DNA from: Phialocephala subalpina
Taxonomy: Eukaryota; Ascomycota; Leotiomycetes; Helotiales; Mollisiaceae
DNA: 64,000 nt
Direction of reading: 5' to 3'
Assembly: GCA_900073065.1 (NCBI GenBank)
Contig: FJOG01000041.1
Location: 334,677-398,676, forward strand
Part shown: positions 34,035-46,236 of the stretch, in pieces
How positions within the stretch are numbered: the first letter of the stretch is position 1
Layout of the letters: each line of letters opens with the position of its first letter
Program-made: the position numbers and the translations under genes
The notes under the pieces: model-generated
Databases searched by the model: none
What the model was told of the DNA's origin: nothing
What the model saw: only the letters and a program-made list of their open reading frames with translations

Positions 34035-35078
34035 ATGACGAGTTACACTCCATCGCAGATACCGCCCTACCTAGAGAAAGCTGTCAAAGATCTCGCCGCA
34101 AGGAAATTCGGCTTGAAGTGGGATGGCAATGATGGCATCGAAGCTCTTTTGAAGGCCGAAGGCTTCTCTCATCAGATCCTCCAAATGCACCAGCGTGCCA
34201 TCAAAACCCTGTTCTTGACGGCTCGCCAGAAGCATGATGCAAATCAAATTTACCCATCACGGCCAGCACCACCGCCGTCCCCACCTCACCTTGAAGATTT
34301 AATATTAAACGGAAGTAACTCGTCTCAGCAAAGTCCACCTCCGCCTACACCGACCAAGCTTCAGGACCAGGTTAGTCTGCCGTGTATTCCTTGCAGGATA
34401 GATGCTAACTCTAGTCGCAAGAGTGATCTTCCAAAGACTGTGCATGTCCACATCGAAGGCAATACCTATGACCCGATCAATTGCGTACATACCCAAGGTC
34501 GCGACGAGAGTTGGATCTCCTATGACGTATTACAGAATAAAGGAATAACAGGGCGTATCGATAATTCGAAGATCCGATTGATTTGGAAAATGAGTTACTG
34601 CGACAAAACCACAACGACATTATTCCATGTCGTCGGTGGTGATAAGATAGAATCTTGTGACATAGATTTTGGCAGGATGTGGCTCGAAGGACTGCCTAGA
34701 CAAGAAGCCCCGCTCGACAAAAAACGCAAAGGATTTGCTGGTTGGTGGTACCGTCCTCGGGTCTTCAAAGGCGCAGATATGCTGACTACTTAAATCGCAG
34801 AGACCGATGGCGATGCTACACCAAGATATAAGCGTCACCAGAACGACCACAATATCGATCTGAATTCCGAAGGAGCTCAGGAATTAGTTTCAACCTTAAT
34901 CGCAAAGACGGTTCAAAAGTTCCTAGTATCCAATCGGCCCCGGCACGGAAGCTCCAGCGGCTTCCAGCCATCACCAGCTTCTTCCTCGACAAGAAGGGGC
35001 TGCAACACCGATGAGAGTGAAAGCCAGGAGATGATAGACATGGAGGGAAACGAGTACCAACAGTGGGATGATTCATGA
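34035..35078 (+). CDS. Degenerate retropepsin-like fold protein
   Basis: Exons 34035-34740 and 34801-35078 flank a 60-nt intron (GTTGGT donor, GCTGAC branch) and give 327 residues. The middle aligns with the 32.4 kb gene: ESWISYDVLQ with SNWISDSTLQ, IWKMSYCDKTT with LRWYSVPGRKT, and CDIDFGRMWLEG with FDIILGSDLIFQEG. The catalytic DTG is replaced by HTQG, so proteolytic activity is unlikely. An N-terminal helical segment (PYLEKAVKDLAARKFGLKW) and a proline-rich linker precede it; the C-terminus is acidic. A possible extra intron at 34371-34414 has perfect signals, but removing it would break the frame. Confidence 0.65.
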
Positions 35079-36800
35079 CGATCCTTGATGAGAATCTTTC
35101 GTACTCAAAGAGACTTGCTATAGGGGAGCGATCGCATTTCTGATGTTCTATCGCTTGCTGAGCCACCTTGTTCGACGGATTATCGAAGTGCGGCCGGCAA
35201 GGACCAACAACAATCCAATCCCGTGGTAGTGTCTACCACAATGAGGTGTGCTGGACTGCGGCCACGATAATAAGGCTTGTTGTCGTAGCAGTGTTCGGTA
35301 CAGCATCAAAATTCTTGGGCGCAAAACTTTGTGTCCTACTGCGACTCGCTTTGGCGATAGGAGAGGCCGCAAAAGCGCACTCGGAGAATCCCTGACACCA
35401 ACCGAATTCATTCGACGGGACTGTTGAGAAGATAATCTCTAGTACGAAGTATGGAGATAATGTAATACCAGCACATTGACGGGTCTGGACTTTGTGAGTT
35501 GGAGTCTCGTCCGCTTCGCAGAAAGTATGTCTTGACTGACTGAGAAATAGAAGATCTGGCACTTTACGAAAGGTCAATCAGACCAGCGGTGGCCATGTCC
35601 TATATTACTCATAATCAGCAAACTTGTTTGTGGGTATTGCGATCGGGGTAGTACCGGAAGGCTTCCAGTATTTGGGAACTAAGTTCTATTCGCTGCCTCG
35701 TTCTAGCTGCACCCCACTATGGCTTATTTCGCCCTACTCTGCAGGATGCAGGGCAACGATTCGTTCGGGTTGGTTTGCCTCGAGTTCTCGCTCCCTGCTT
35801 CATTTATTCTTGTCAAACAATTCCAAGGCGACAGCAATTATCGTTGCACTGTCACCGATACATACATATGCATTCGACGTGGGGACACTCGAGAATTGGG
35901 CCACCACTGCGTCACAGTCGGGTGACAATATAATCCAAAAGAGGGATAGCCGACAACATCTACTGGAAAGTGGACTTACACGAAGAGACATGCGTCTGCT
36001 TTTGGCCACCACCTTACTGAGGGGAACACTGGATCTCGAGCAATAGCTTCAAGGGATCACTGGATACTCAAATTCACAGGTGTCTTAGGTGCATACACTT
36101 GCAGCGCCTGAACTTTTACGGCCATTGATGCCCAAATCTCGTGACTCCTCTTGCGATCATCTGATCACAATTAGACTTCACTCTTTGTATACTAGAAACA
36201 AGTGTAGAGTACCGAGATGTGTTTAATAATTGTTCATTTATATTATAGTGATTTTCAAAAACACAGAAATCCAAAGGAATCGACTTCTTCGAAATTCGCT
36301 CTCAAACTGGTCTCAAAACACAAAGAACACTCGAACGCATCACTACCAGCTTGCGGTCATCAATTGCAGCCGCTGTTGCGGTTGTTATTGATGATCGAAA
36401 AGTAATAATGAGGATCAACTAACATAAACAGGAATCAAGTCCACTGTCCGTAATACGGTGCTGGGCGGCAAGGACGTGCAACCCATACCTGAGAGTATAG
36501 CATACCAGTGCAATGTCTCTGGAGATGCTATAAGAAGCGATCCTTTGACAACTCCGTAGCACTTTGAAGCAGGATAGGTGGGTTTGGCGGGGTTTAGCGC
36601 CTGTCACGTCTGTCAGGGCTTCTCTACAAGCATATGAAATGCCCCACTAACAAGACCCATTATGAATTGTGAACTTTGAAACTTCGAGATGACATTGCAT
36701 CGACCGCTATGTTACCTCTAACATGCCCTAATCCTGTAGCCAAAACAAACCAACCTTCCATACCATTACATTTTGCCGCACAAGATTGCCCGCCTCTTCT
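35079..36800. other. Intergenic, no gene seen
   Basis: Several short frames on both strands lack motifs. The longest (35624-36046, plus) is of uneven composition and I do not regard it as a gene. Confidence 0.45.
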
Positions 36801-38630
36801 TTACTGAATATTCTCTTCATGAACAATCTCCGCCTTCTCCTCCGGCAAATCCGACAACTTCCCCGCGTTAGCAGCATGAGCTTCCAAATCCGTAATCTTA
36901 GCTCCCGCACTATTCATATTCGAGGAAGTCCAAGCTACACTACACGTCAGCAACACGTTCCCCACTGACCATAACTCTCTACACGATTCATGGAAATAGG
37001 ACTTACTCTTAAATTTCCTAGTAGGTACTTTCTCGATAAACATCTCATCGATTTCCTCGAGCGAACGTCTGCGCACTTCAGGCAAGTAGAACCAAGCCCA
37101 GATGAGGAAGAGAAGCGCGAAACTGCCGTAGATGAAGCCGACTTTTGACCCTAGGCCGGCGTATTTGACATTTATTAGGTAGGGAACCGTGAAGGTTACG
37201 AGGAAGGCGCAGACGTTCTGCATGGACCAGCCTATGACGGCGGATTTGTCGCGGAGCTTGAGGGAGGGGACTTCGGCGACTATTACTGGGGTGCTGTCAG
37301 AGTGCGGTTAGTCGTCGTCTTACAAGAATGATATTGATAGTGGAGAGTCTGGGGTTACTTACATGCCACCGAACGACATAGTGTAGAAGAGCGGATAGAG
37401 GATCGTCATGGCGATAATCCCAGCTTTGTTCCCGAAGGTTGAGACGGGGACTCCGAGTCCCCCCATGACGAACAGGCATGCACAAGACATGCCTCCAGCG
37501 TACAAATACATGTTTCGTCTTCCCACGGGTTCGATGAGGAACCAACTCATGAATGGACCGAGACAGCCGAGAGCGTTGGCCACGAGAGTGAATGTGTATG
37601 GGTTCAGGGTGCCGATGCTCTTGACGAAGACGGTTCCGTATTGTGTGGAGAAGGCTTGACCGGTCAGTTGGTTGCCGCAGCTGATGATGAAGATGATTGC
37701 GGTTCGTCGCTGGAGTAGGAGTTAGCTTTATTTTTCTTCCTAAAGAGGTGGGGGACACGGGTGGGTGCTTACAAGATTCGTTCCCCGGACAAGATCTTTC
37801 CACGATCCTTTCTCCATCTCTAGCTCCAAAGACTCCTTCAATAATGCCAACTCACGCTCAGGAGCATATGACGGGTTCGATCCATAGATATACCGCATCA
37901 TCGTCAACGCCTTCTCCTCCTTCCCTTTACGAACCAACCAACGTGGCGACTCCGGAATCAGGAACGAAAGAGCCAGCGCAAAAGACGGAATGATAAACAT
38001 AACCGCAATCGGAATCTGCCAACTGGCGTCTGTCATCCACTGCGACGTCTTATACGTCACACACGCCATCACAAACGACCCAAAAACATGATTGAAGACA
38101 TAGCTCACGACAACCACGCCACGGATCTGAGCCGGGATGATCTCGGCCTGGAACATGGGTACTAGCCAGCCTTCCATGCCGGTGTACATCTGGTTAAGCA
38201 TGCGTCCGACGACGACTTGCGTGAAGGTCTTGGCTGTGTAGGAGATGATGGTGCCCATGATGCAGATGACAAGCATGAGGACGTAGATGGGACGACGGCC
38301 GAAACGCTCGCCGAGGACGCCGCCCATGAGTATGCCGAGGCCGAAGGTTATGCGCGGGAGGGAGTTCAGGAGACTGAGGTTTGTGGGGGTGATTTCCATT
38401 TTCTTGGTTTTTGGGTCGCGAGTTCCGAAGCGGTCGATGAATGCTATCAATGTCGTTAGTGGAAGATTGGTTTGGGTTGAAAGGGTGAGGGGCTTACGGT
38501 CCATGGCCTGGATGGTACTGAATCCAGTTTGATCGAAGCCATAATTGAAGACTGAGATCCCAATTAAGAACGTGCAAATCGCCAGATTCTTGGTGAAGTG
38601 CTTGGTGAATGGAAGGTCGCTCAATCCCAT
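36801..38630 (-). CDS. MFS sugar transporter
   Basis: Five exons (38630-38498, 38443-37773, 37709-37363, 37293-37007, 36934-36801) give 523 residues; introns are 54, 63, 69 and 72 nt. The ATG at 38630 was chosen because the longer frame starts with GTG. Sugar-porter signatures are present: FNYGFDQTGFSTIQAMD in helix 1, GERFGRRPIYVL, a loop with QAEIIPAQIRG, LIPESPRWLVRKG, and FYLPEVRRRSLEEID where the family usually has PETKG. About twelve membrane segments are expected, placing it in the plasma membrane with proton-coupled sugar uptake likely. It is divergent from the dead GH3 beta-glucosidase next door, suggesting a former sugar-use pair. Confidence 0.92.
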
Positions 38631-39290
38631 CTTGAAGGCTTTTGCAGGTACACTTCGAGGTATCTTTAGTAAGCAAGGGTGATCAGATAGGGTTGTTACT
38701 CTTGCAGATGGTTCCAAAATCGCGGTCCTGTCAAGGCTATATGTAGACACGCTCTAGGTTGGCAATATCTCGAACAGAGATCTATAAAGGATACAATGAT
38801 TGCATTGATCTAGATGGCCAACTCTTGCGGGGCCCCAACATTTCCCCTAGAATCACTGATAATGCGGGGTAACCGCGCATTGTCCGAAGCAACAAAATCT
38901 TAAGTGCAGGAACTAGAGAGTTGGAAGTAGAGATTCGAGATTGAGCATGCAGACAGGTAGTGTGATTCGGGGAGACTTGTGCAAGCCGCTGTTTTTCTGG
39001 ACTCGGAGGTATTTCAGCTCCCCGAGACGCAGGCTGGGCTCGGGGAGGCGGGTATTCTTCGGTTTGTGGGTTTGTGGGCAGGCCACCATCCGGGATACCC
39101 CAGCGTGAGAGCTCCCAACTTTCCACTCTGTAATGCTCGACAGTGATCGGAGGTGCAAACAATGATATTGTTTGCATTAAGATCTGTAAGTTCCTTTCTT
39201 CCTTCATTTGCTCAGCTTGAATTGAGAAGCTATTGAGTTTTCTTATTCTTTGGCTTTTTCTTCTCGCACTCTTCGATTCACATAGATACG
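38631..39290. other. Shared promoter region of transporter and GH3 remnant
   Basis: No supported coding region is seen between the divergent transporter and GH3 genes. No binding site could be assigned. Confidence 0.5.
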
Positions 39291-41234
39291 TTTGATGTTG
39301 ACTAACTTCTGGAAGAGCTCTCACTGGATGAGAAGATCCAATTGAATTCGGGTATGTTTCAAGCAGCTACCGCCTTACTAGTCAGCATGCTCATGATATC
39401 TGCGTAGGCAAGGATTTCTGGCACACAACTCCGATCAAACGATTGGGGATACCTTCGATGCGGCTAAGTGATGGCCCAAACGGTGTGCGAGGAACACGCT
39501 TCGTCAAAAGCGCTCCATCAGCATGTATTTTATGCGCGACAGGATTAGGAGCAACATGGGATACTCAACTGCTAAGAAACGCGGGGGGCCTCTTGGGGTT
39601 GGAAGCTAAGGCCAAGGGAGCTCATGTGGTTCTGGGACCGACCACAAACACGCAGAGATCTCCTCTTGATGGTCGTGGCTTTTGATCTTTTGCAGAGGAT
39701 CCGGTGCTTTCCGGATTGCCGGCTGCTGTCTACATCAATGGATTGCAAGGGGAAGGTATTGTGGCTACTCTCAAACACTTCGTGTGAAATGACTTGGAGG
39801 ACCAACGGCGAGGGGTGGACGTGATTGTTAGTGAGCATGCCTTACATGAGATTTATCTGATGCCGTTTATGTTGGCGATTCGTGATGGACATCCGCGTGC
39901 GATCATGACGGCATATAATAAAGTAAATGGAATACACCGCAGTGAGAACTGGAGGCTCCTCCAGGATATCTTGCGAGACGAATGGGGCTGGGAGGGATTG
40001 GTAATGGGTGACTGGCAAGTGATGCTCCCTAAAAGTTTTATCATTGGTATTAATATTTGCACAGGTTTGGTACATACAGTACTGTAGAAGCTTTAGCTGC
40101 AGGACTTGATCTCGAGATGCCCGGGCCAACACAATGGCGCAATATCACAGTCATGAATTCGTTCACGGCCAACAAACTCTCCGAAGAGACGATAAACGAC
40201 CGAGCCCGTAATGTTTTGAACCTTATCAAGCTCACACAAAAGAGTGGCATTCCCGAAAATGCAGAAGAGGGTAGCCGAGATGTTGAGGAAGATAAGGTCT
40301 TGTTGAGAAAACTGGCAGCAGAATCGATTGTCCTCATGAAGAACGAGTCGAGTATTCTATCTCTGAAAAAAGATCGAACAGTAAGGAACCCATGCACCCA
40401 CAGATTTATCTCAACTCACTAACGGAATAGACGGCTGTCATAGGCCCAAATGCGAGGACAGCAACCTTTTGTGGAGGTGGAAGCGCAGCACTAGCGCCAT
40501 CTTATGTCATCTCGCCCCTCGATGGTATATGGTCGAAGTGTAGCAAGGTGACATGCACAAGGAGTCTACTCACATCAAGAGCTTCCACTCATAGGCTGCC
40601 TCTACAACACCGTTGGCAAGCGAGGACTTACATTTCGAGCATACAACGATCCACAAGAAGTCACCTCTCGGGAATGTATTGAAGAGATCCACGTCATGAG
40701 CAGTAACTTCTTCCTAACAGATTTCGAGAATCCACAGTTAAACTCCACACTCTTCTATACCGAAATTGAAGCCTATCTTACTCCAGAAGAGAGCGGAGTT
40801 TGGGATTTCGGGCTGTCAGCTTCCGACACGGCGATATTGTTTGTCGATGGCAAGGAAGTGATTGACAATGAGACGAAACAAGTGCAAGAACACGCGTTCT
40901 TTGGCTCGGGCACAAGGGAAGAGGTTGGCAAGGTTATGCTTAGTACTGGGACGAAGCACAAGATTCTCGTCACGTTTGGTAGTGGAGCGACTTCGAAACT
41001 TCTTGCGAAAGGAGTTGTGTCGTTAAAGGCGGTGTTCGGTTGGGTGGTTGTTCTAGAATATCGTTTGCGGAAGCTACAGAAGTGGCTGTGAAGCTAGACC
41101 TAACGATACTGTGGTTGAGGATAGTATATCACAGTCTATCTTCACTGCAGGGAAGAATTCCTCTTGCTATGTGTTGGGTCCCAGTCTGTGGAGAACTTGG
41201 ACCACCTACCCAAAGTGTTAGAACGCAAGTGTAA
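39291..41234 (+). pseudogene. GH3 beta-glucosidase, inactivated
   Basis: GH3 blocks are unmistakable: [11 protein letters not shown], then [84 protein letters not shown], and a PA14 segment around YLTPEESGVWDFGL and LFVDGKEVID. Inactivating changes include TAA at 39303, TGA at 39683 (normally Glu after GRGF), TGA at 39785 (normally Cys in KHFVCND), no start ATG, a frame break near 40595 and another near 41040. The downstream C-terminal half of GH3 is missing. Introns at 39352-39407, 40015-40064 (GC donor) and 40381-40430 are still recognisable. Confidence 0.9.
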
Positions 41235-41598
41235 GCATTGTGGCCGAGATTCGTAGCATCTGCGCGCTTTCAACAGTACGAACGAGATGCAACGTCAACC
41301 AAGGTGCATGAACTTCAAGCCTTATATAACGTTGACTCTGTAGAGCTTGTAATGTTGCCACTAGCGACGCACTAGTCCTCTTCCAACGAGTCGAGTTCTT
41401 TGCAACGCGCCAGCAGCTACTTCTTCAGTACCTCAACGACCGCGCATCCCAACTTAAATCTTCTTGGAAACAACCCTCACTGACAAAACTCCTTTTCTGC
41501 TCTGAACCAGCGCATCCTCTTTCCTACCAACATCAACGAAAAAGATCGAACAACTCCTTCTTTCGCTCCTACCTCAACCACTCAGACACCTCTTCGAG
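41235..41598. other. Intergenic, no gene seen
   Basis: The stretch lies between the end of the GH3 remnant and the next open frame; nothing recognisable is present. Confidence 0.4.
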
Positions 41599-42048
41599 AT
41601 GCCTCTCCAACGACTCTCCGCAATGTTCCCTCGTGCTCCGAGCATCGTCAACGCCAATCATCTCGTGTACCTGCTCGCTGGTCTCGATTTTGGGCACATT
41701 CAAAGCGCGTTGGCATGCATCGAGCGAAAAGTGCAATTCATGCACCCACAATTAGTCCCAAGTCTTGCATACGCTCTTGTTAAAGTGATCCTGGAGCACC
41801 ATCCAGCGTCCCTACCAAGCCTCTTCGATAGGTTGCATACTATTGCTACGAATACAAATGTTGCGATCATGCAGGAGGTCGCCCGCACTATTGGAAATGC
41901 AACGGAAAGTCAAATCGGCAATAACCTTTCGATGCCATGCGAGACGATCCAGAAGATAACGGAAGCATCACACAGAGATCGCGCGACTATCGAAGATCGT
42001 CTTGGTATACTCGTGCATAGCAAGAAAACAGAGCCACTCAACGACTAG
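41599..42048 (+). CDS. Hypothetical helical protein, 149 residues
   Basis: The ATG-started frame has a normal composition and alternating hydrophobic and polar residues, as in VPSLAYALVKVILEHHPA and LFDRLHTIATNTNVAIMQEV, so it is probably all-helical. No family is recognised. It ends 52 bases before the 42.1 kb family copy on the same strand and could be a separate gene or a neighbour domain now split from it. Confidence 0.4.
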   Translation: MPLQRLSAMFPRAPSIVNANHLVYLLAGLDFGHIQSALACIERKVQFMHPQLVPSLAYALVKVILEHHPASLPSLFDRLHTIATNTNVAIMQEVARTIGNATESQIGNNLSMPCETIQKITEASHRDRATIEDRLGILVHSKKTEPLND

Positions 42049-42099
42049 TCCCGGGAGCTGGCTACACAGGTCTTACGGAAGCACAACACTATCAATCAA

Positions 42100-43523
42100 A
42101 TGCTACAAAGACACGAGCCAGAAATACGTCGTCGTTGGGGGAACAAGATAGTCACTCAACGTGGAAATACGCTTCGCACTGCTTGGAAGAATATTCCCAC
42201 AATGCACCGTCCAGACTTCCATAACTTTCGTCTTGGTCAGCAGCAGGGAAACAAACCACAAGATGACATGATCTACCGTCTACCGATGATCAACCCGGAG
42301 GATCTATGCAAGGGGGACAATTTCCTGCATCTCCTCAATTCCAGGGGCCGGCACTCACCACGTCTCTTCGCGAACGGCGATACAGAAGCAGCTGGTTTGA
42401 CTAGGTCTGCTCGAGGCAGGCAACGAAGAAGACGCCATAAGTTTCTCAAATGATACACTTGGAACTGATCCACTTGGAGAATACGGCAAAGTCGACGCGT
42501 ACGAGTAATATGTCATGTGGGAGATGGTGACGCTTGCTACTGAGGACGCCGCCAATCTTCAATCGCCATCTGGAGGAAACCACTCGCCAATGTTCTTTGA
42601 CGCGATTCGGACCTTACGAAGTGTTCTAGAGAGTCACTGTAACGTCTTGAGAGAACACTTTATCAATTATTTCCAAGCGTCACCAAGTTTCAGGCCGTAT
42701 TCATCCGAAGCCCACCCCCGAATGGCAATTTGGACATTGACGACCGACCCGTCGCCAGCAGGCTGAAGGATGACTACCTGTTGATATTGTTTACTCGCAT
42801 TGGTAACCCTGCCTACGGACTTCTCACATTGCGCGAGCTGCTGGACGAAGTTGCGGAAGAGATGAAGCTGGAGCAGGAGCGTGAGAGAGTCTCGGAATAC
42901 CTCGCAAGATTGATCTCCCAGCTTGGCTTCTTGTGCCACATTGACCGAGAACTCTCTTTGCTACCTGTTTCGAATTCTCGGGACAAGAAATTCAAGTTCA
43001 CTGGCACTCTAGCCTCTCGGAACAACCTCCTTTTCAAACTACCAGTATTTGACCACGACAAGATTGAGAACCTGGATGTTAGGGTCCTGAATGAAAGGGA
43101 TTTCGGGTATCCTCTTGGGCAAGAGGGACGACAGACTAGGACAAATTCGGAGGCCAAGCTCGCCGACGTTTGGAAGACTTTCGATGAACATTTCCAGGAC
43201 AAACATGGCGAGAGCCTGAAAGAGCTACTCCGCTCCCTCTTCATTCCGAAACCGCACTCAGTGAAGGAACCTTGCGCTGAATTGCTTTTGCATCCAGATG
43301 CCGGCTCAAAGGGGGAAGAAAAGTTGCCAGAGGCTCCACCACAATATCTAGCGGATCCGAACTAACACAGATATTGAGCTTGTCTCCTGCATCTCCTGTG
43401 CAATGCTTTGAGACACCATTGCATCCCAAATTTAAGATTCAGGAGCTTGAATACGAGCTGCAGACCCCAGTATCTTCAAAGTACGCACAAGTAGCCTCAG
43501 ATTTGGAGGAATTATCGCTCTAG
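42100..43523 (+). pseudogene. Uncharacterised family member 3, broken
   Basis: The segment at 42100-42450 carries TLRTAWKNIPTMHRPDF and INPEDLCKGDNFLHLL, matching TAWPNIPKLHQQD and LNPEDLCTDDLF of the 18.4 kb copy. The frame then shifts near 42404, meets TAA at 42506, continues from 42515, shifts again near 42740 into an open 211-residue segment (42730-43365), and appears to shift once more near 43365 with coding-like sequence to 43523. VWKTFDEHFQDKHGESLKELL matches the 8.3 kb end of member 1. No single set of introns that I tried restores one frame. The C-terminal GF/RWEF module was not found here. Confidence 0.65.
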
Positions 43524-44798
43524 GAGAGATCCCTGTCAGAAGAAAATGAATATATGGATTGGAATATGATACAAACCTGTTGGTTTATGATGATTCGGGC
43601 AGTTTGGAGGAAACTATAATCGCTTTGAATACGTGTCTTGGATATCACATTGTACCCGATGATTCAGGACATTCTGGCTAGGCATCTTTTGGGTGGGAAT
43701 TGGTTGACAATTTGGCTGTATTAAACAAATAGCAAAATACGTACAAAATAAGGACAGAGGTATACTTTTCTGTTCCGGTTGTGGTGGAAAGTGCATCCAA
43801 GTGGCGTGGAATCACTAGGATGCACATTTACCCTCGAATTGACACATTCCGTTCTGTCATTGCAGTTCGCGCCCTTACTTGCAATTTCTTCCCTAACCAT
43901 CAAGCACTGAATATATTTGCAAATTTGAACGCAGGTCCTTCATAACAGTCGAGATCTCAATTAACACATCATACCTTGCTCCTCTAGTGTGTTCTCGTCA
44001 TCACAAGATTTGAACTCTCGAGCTTCAAGTTTCGACTCTCGAGCTTCGTTGTCATACCGATCCTCATTAGCCCCGATTCTCGCAATCGGCGTGTTGCAAC
44101 ACGCGCCCATCCTTCTACGCAGGAGAATTATGTTCCATTATATGGGAAGTTTGTAGGCCAGGTGTTGAGGCATTTTGACCTGTGGTGACATTCCTCCTGC
44201 GTGATTGTGGAGGTTGGTTGAGGTGACTGAAAGAGGATAATTCCATTGGCGATTCATAGTGGAGTGATAGGCTCATCTTCGAATGCGGATTAGATGGAGA
44301 CAAGTCTTGATGAAAGTACATCACTTCACCATCTCGCGGTGTGCTGAGGGATCATGATCATAGTGAAAGCAGGCTTGTATTAGTCTTGAACTTAATTACT
44401 TGAATTGCACCTGCTTATTTCAGTCTATTCAACATCAATGTTTCAAGATACGAATCTTACTCCTCATTCACGATGATGTCGCGTTCCTTGAAATGGCTTT
44501 TAAGAGGTGGGTTAGGGATGGCTTGGAGGTATTTCCCTCTTGGGGTGGCTCGCAACTTCCGTTTGGGTATGCCATGTCAAGACCCGCATCCCCGAAACTT
44601 CACCTCTTCCAGACCTCCAAACCTCTTCACCTTCTTTCAATCAAACTAATTTGCAGCGTGCACCAACAGCTTGAGCGTTTCATGCGACAAGTGACAAGAT
44701 GGATCTCCTCAAGGTCGTGTTTCAATTTGGCAAGCGGCCACGAAGTGAGAGCGGCGAGTAAGCACCCCTCCTTCTCGTTGACTAGTTCAGCTTTGGTT
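43524..44798. other. Intergenic, with an open upstream frame near 44400-44798
   Basis: No independent gene is recognised. The frame of the next gene is open upstream of 44799 and contains further ATG codons, so that gene's N-terminus could be longer. Confidence 0.4.
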
Positions 44799-46236
44799 AT
44801 GGTTGCGATGGCCGTCTCCAATGTTCAAACATCAACAAAATTCACGTATGCACCTTTCCAGGGGCCGACTTGCTGACATCTTGCAGTCCCATTCAGGTCA
44901 CATACAATTCCGACCATCCAGCAAAGCAAATCAAGCTTAAAGTCGAACAAGCACCGAATCAAATCAAGCAAGAGACCGATTCTAAGAAGCGCCGCCAGAA
45001 CAAAATGACTACAAAGGGGAGCAAAAATTCAGGACCAAACGGCCTTCACGCGATTCGAGCCAGGGTGGCAGAAGTGTCCTTCGGGACTACTCCGACCTTT
45101 CCCGCTTTGTTGGACAAAGTCCACCGTATCCTCCAGACGGCAGACCCCATTCCCGAGGACAAAATCCGAATCATTGTCCCGTGTATCGTCTCTCACTTCA
45201 AAACCGACTTGAGCACGGCAGGCCCGGACTATATCAAAATGGCGTTGCGAAATCCGTACAAGAAGACTTTCGTCAAAGCAATTTACGATAGTATTACCGA
45301 CCGGATTCACAACGAGGCCATGAAGGTGGCTCAGGTGAGCTTTTATGGTCGGCTCTCTTCAACGATAATTAATGCTGACTAATGCCACAGTCTGCATCAT
45401 TCCAACAAGGACTGCTACTTCATCAACAAGAACTCGAAAAACAGGCCCAGGAGCAACAGGCACGAGAGCAAGCCGCGATGCAACGACAACAGGAACTGGA
45501 GCAACAAGTAAAAGAGAATCAAGCAAGAAAACAAGCAGCACAAGAGCAGCAAGCACGCGAGCACCATGAAATACAGCAAGCAGCACGCAGATGCCAGCAG
45601 GAGCTTGAGCAAGCAGCTCCAGAAAAAGCCGCTCGAGAGCAACAGGCAATGCATCAGGCAGCACTCCGGCAGCAGCAAGAAGAAGAGCGGCAGATACAAG
45701 AGAGACACGCCCGAGAGCAACAGCAGCGAGAGGCAGCGGCGGCAAGGGAGCGACAGGCACGAGAAGAAGTAGCACTCAAGCGACAGCGGGAACTCGAGCA
45801 ACGAGAAGCAGGACTCAGGCGCCAACAGGAACTTCTCCAAGAAGCTCTAAAGCAAAAGGCAGAGCTTGTAGAAAATTGGCTGAAGGACATCCCATTCATA
45901 TTTCCCTTCTCAAAGGATGATCTTGATGCCGTCAAGGAGCTTTTGGAGGCTGAGGTCAGTCGCATGGCAGCACAACCAGCTTCTGGAGCAAGTCCTTACG
46001 TGTGCCATCTGTGCCCAGACAGCAAGACTGGTTCTATCAGAGAATTTATTGGGCATATGTACGACAGCCACAACTTGCTGTTCGCGGAGCAAGATGCCAA
46101 GACCAACCTCAGTCCCTTTCGGTGCCCAGGCTGCCCGGGAAAGTGGTTGAGCCGAGACAGCCTCCTCAAGCATTACAAGAAGGAGGAAGCTTGCCATCTT
46201 GCAAGCCGAATGAGGAACCAATCTCTTGAATTGTGA
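44799..46236 (+). CDS. Glutamine-rich coiled-coil protein with C-terminal zinc fingers
   Basis: Exons 44799-44845, 44887-45334 and 45391-46236 give 446 residues. The first intron is short (41 nt) with a GCTGAC branch and TTGCAG acceptor; the second is 56 nt. After a basic N-terminus and a globular helical domain (RIIVPCIVSHFKTDLS) comes about 130 residues of Gln/Glu/Arg/Ala-rich coiled coil with QQAREQ-type repeats. Two C2H2-like fingers end the protein: YVCHLCPDSKTG with HMYDSH, and FRCPGCPGKW with LLKHYKKEEACH. A nucleic-acid or protein-binding scaffold role is plausible. The exact start is uncertain. Confidence 0.7.

Noticed and set aside
38217..38532. Plus-strand frames opposite the sugar transporter
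   Set aside because: Antisense to exon 2 and the intron 1 region of the transporter.
45359..45965. Leu- and Ser-rich minus-strand frames opposite the coiled-coil gene
   Set aside because: They are antisense images of Gln/Ala/Arg-rich coiled-coil codons and have no start context or motifs.
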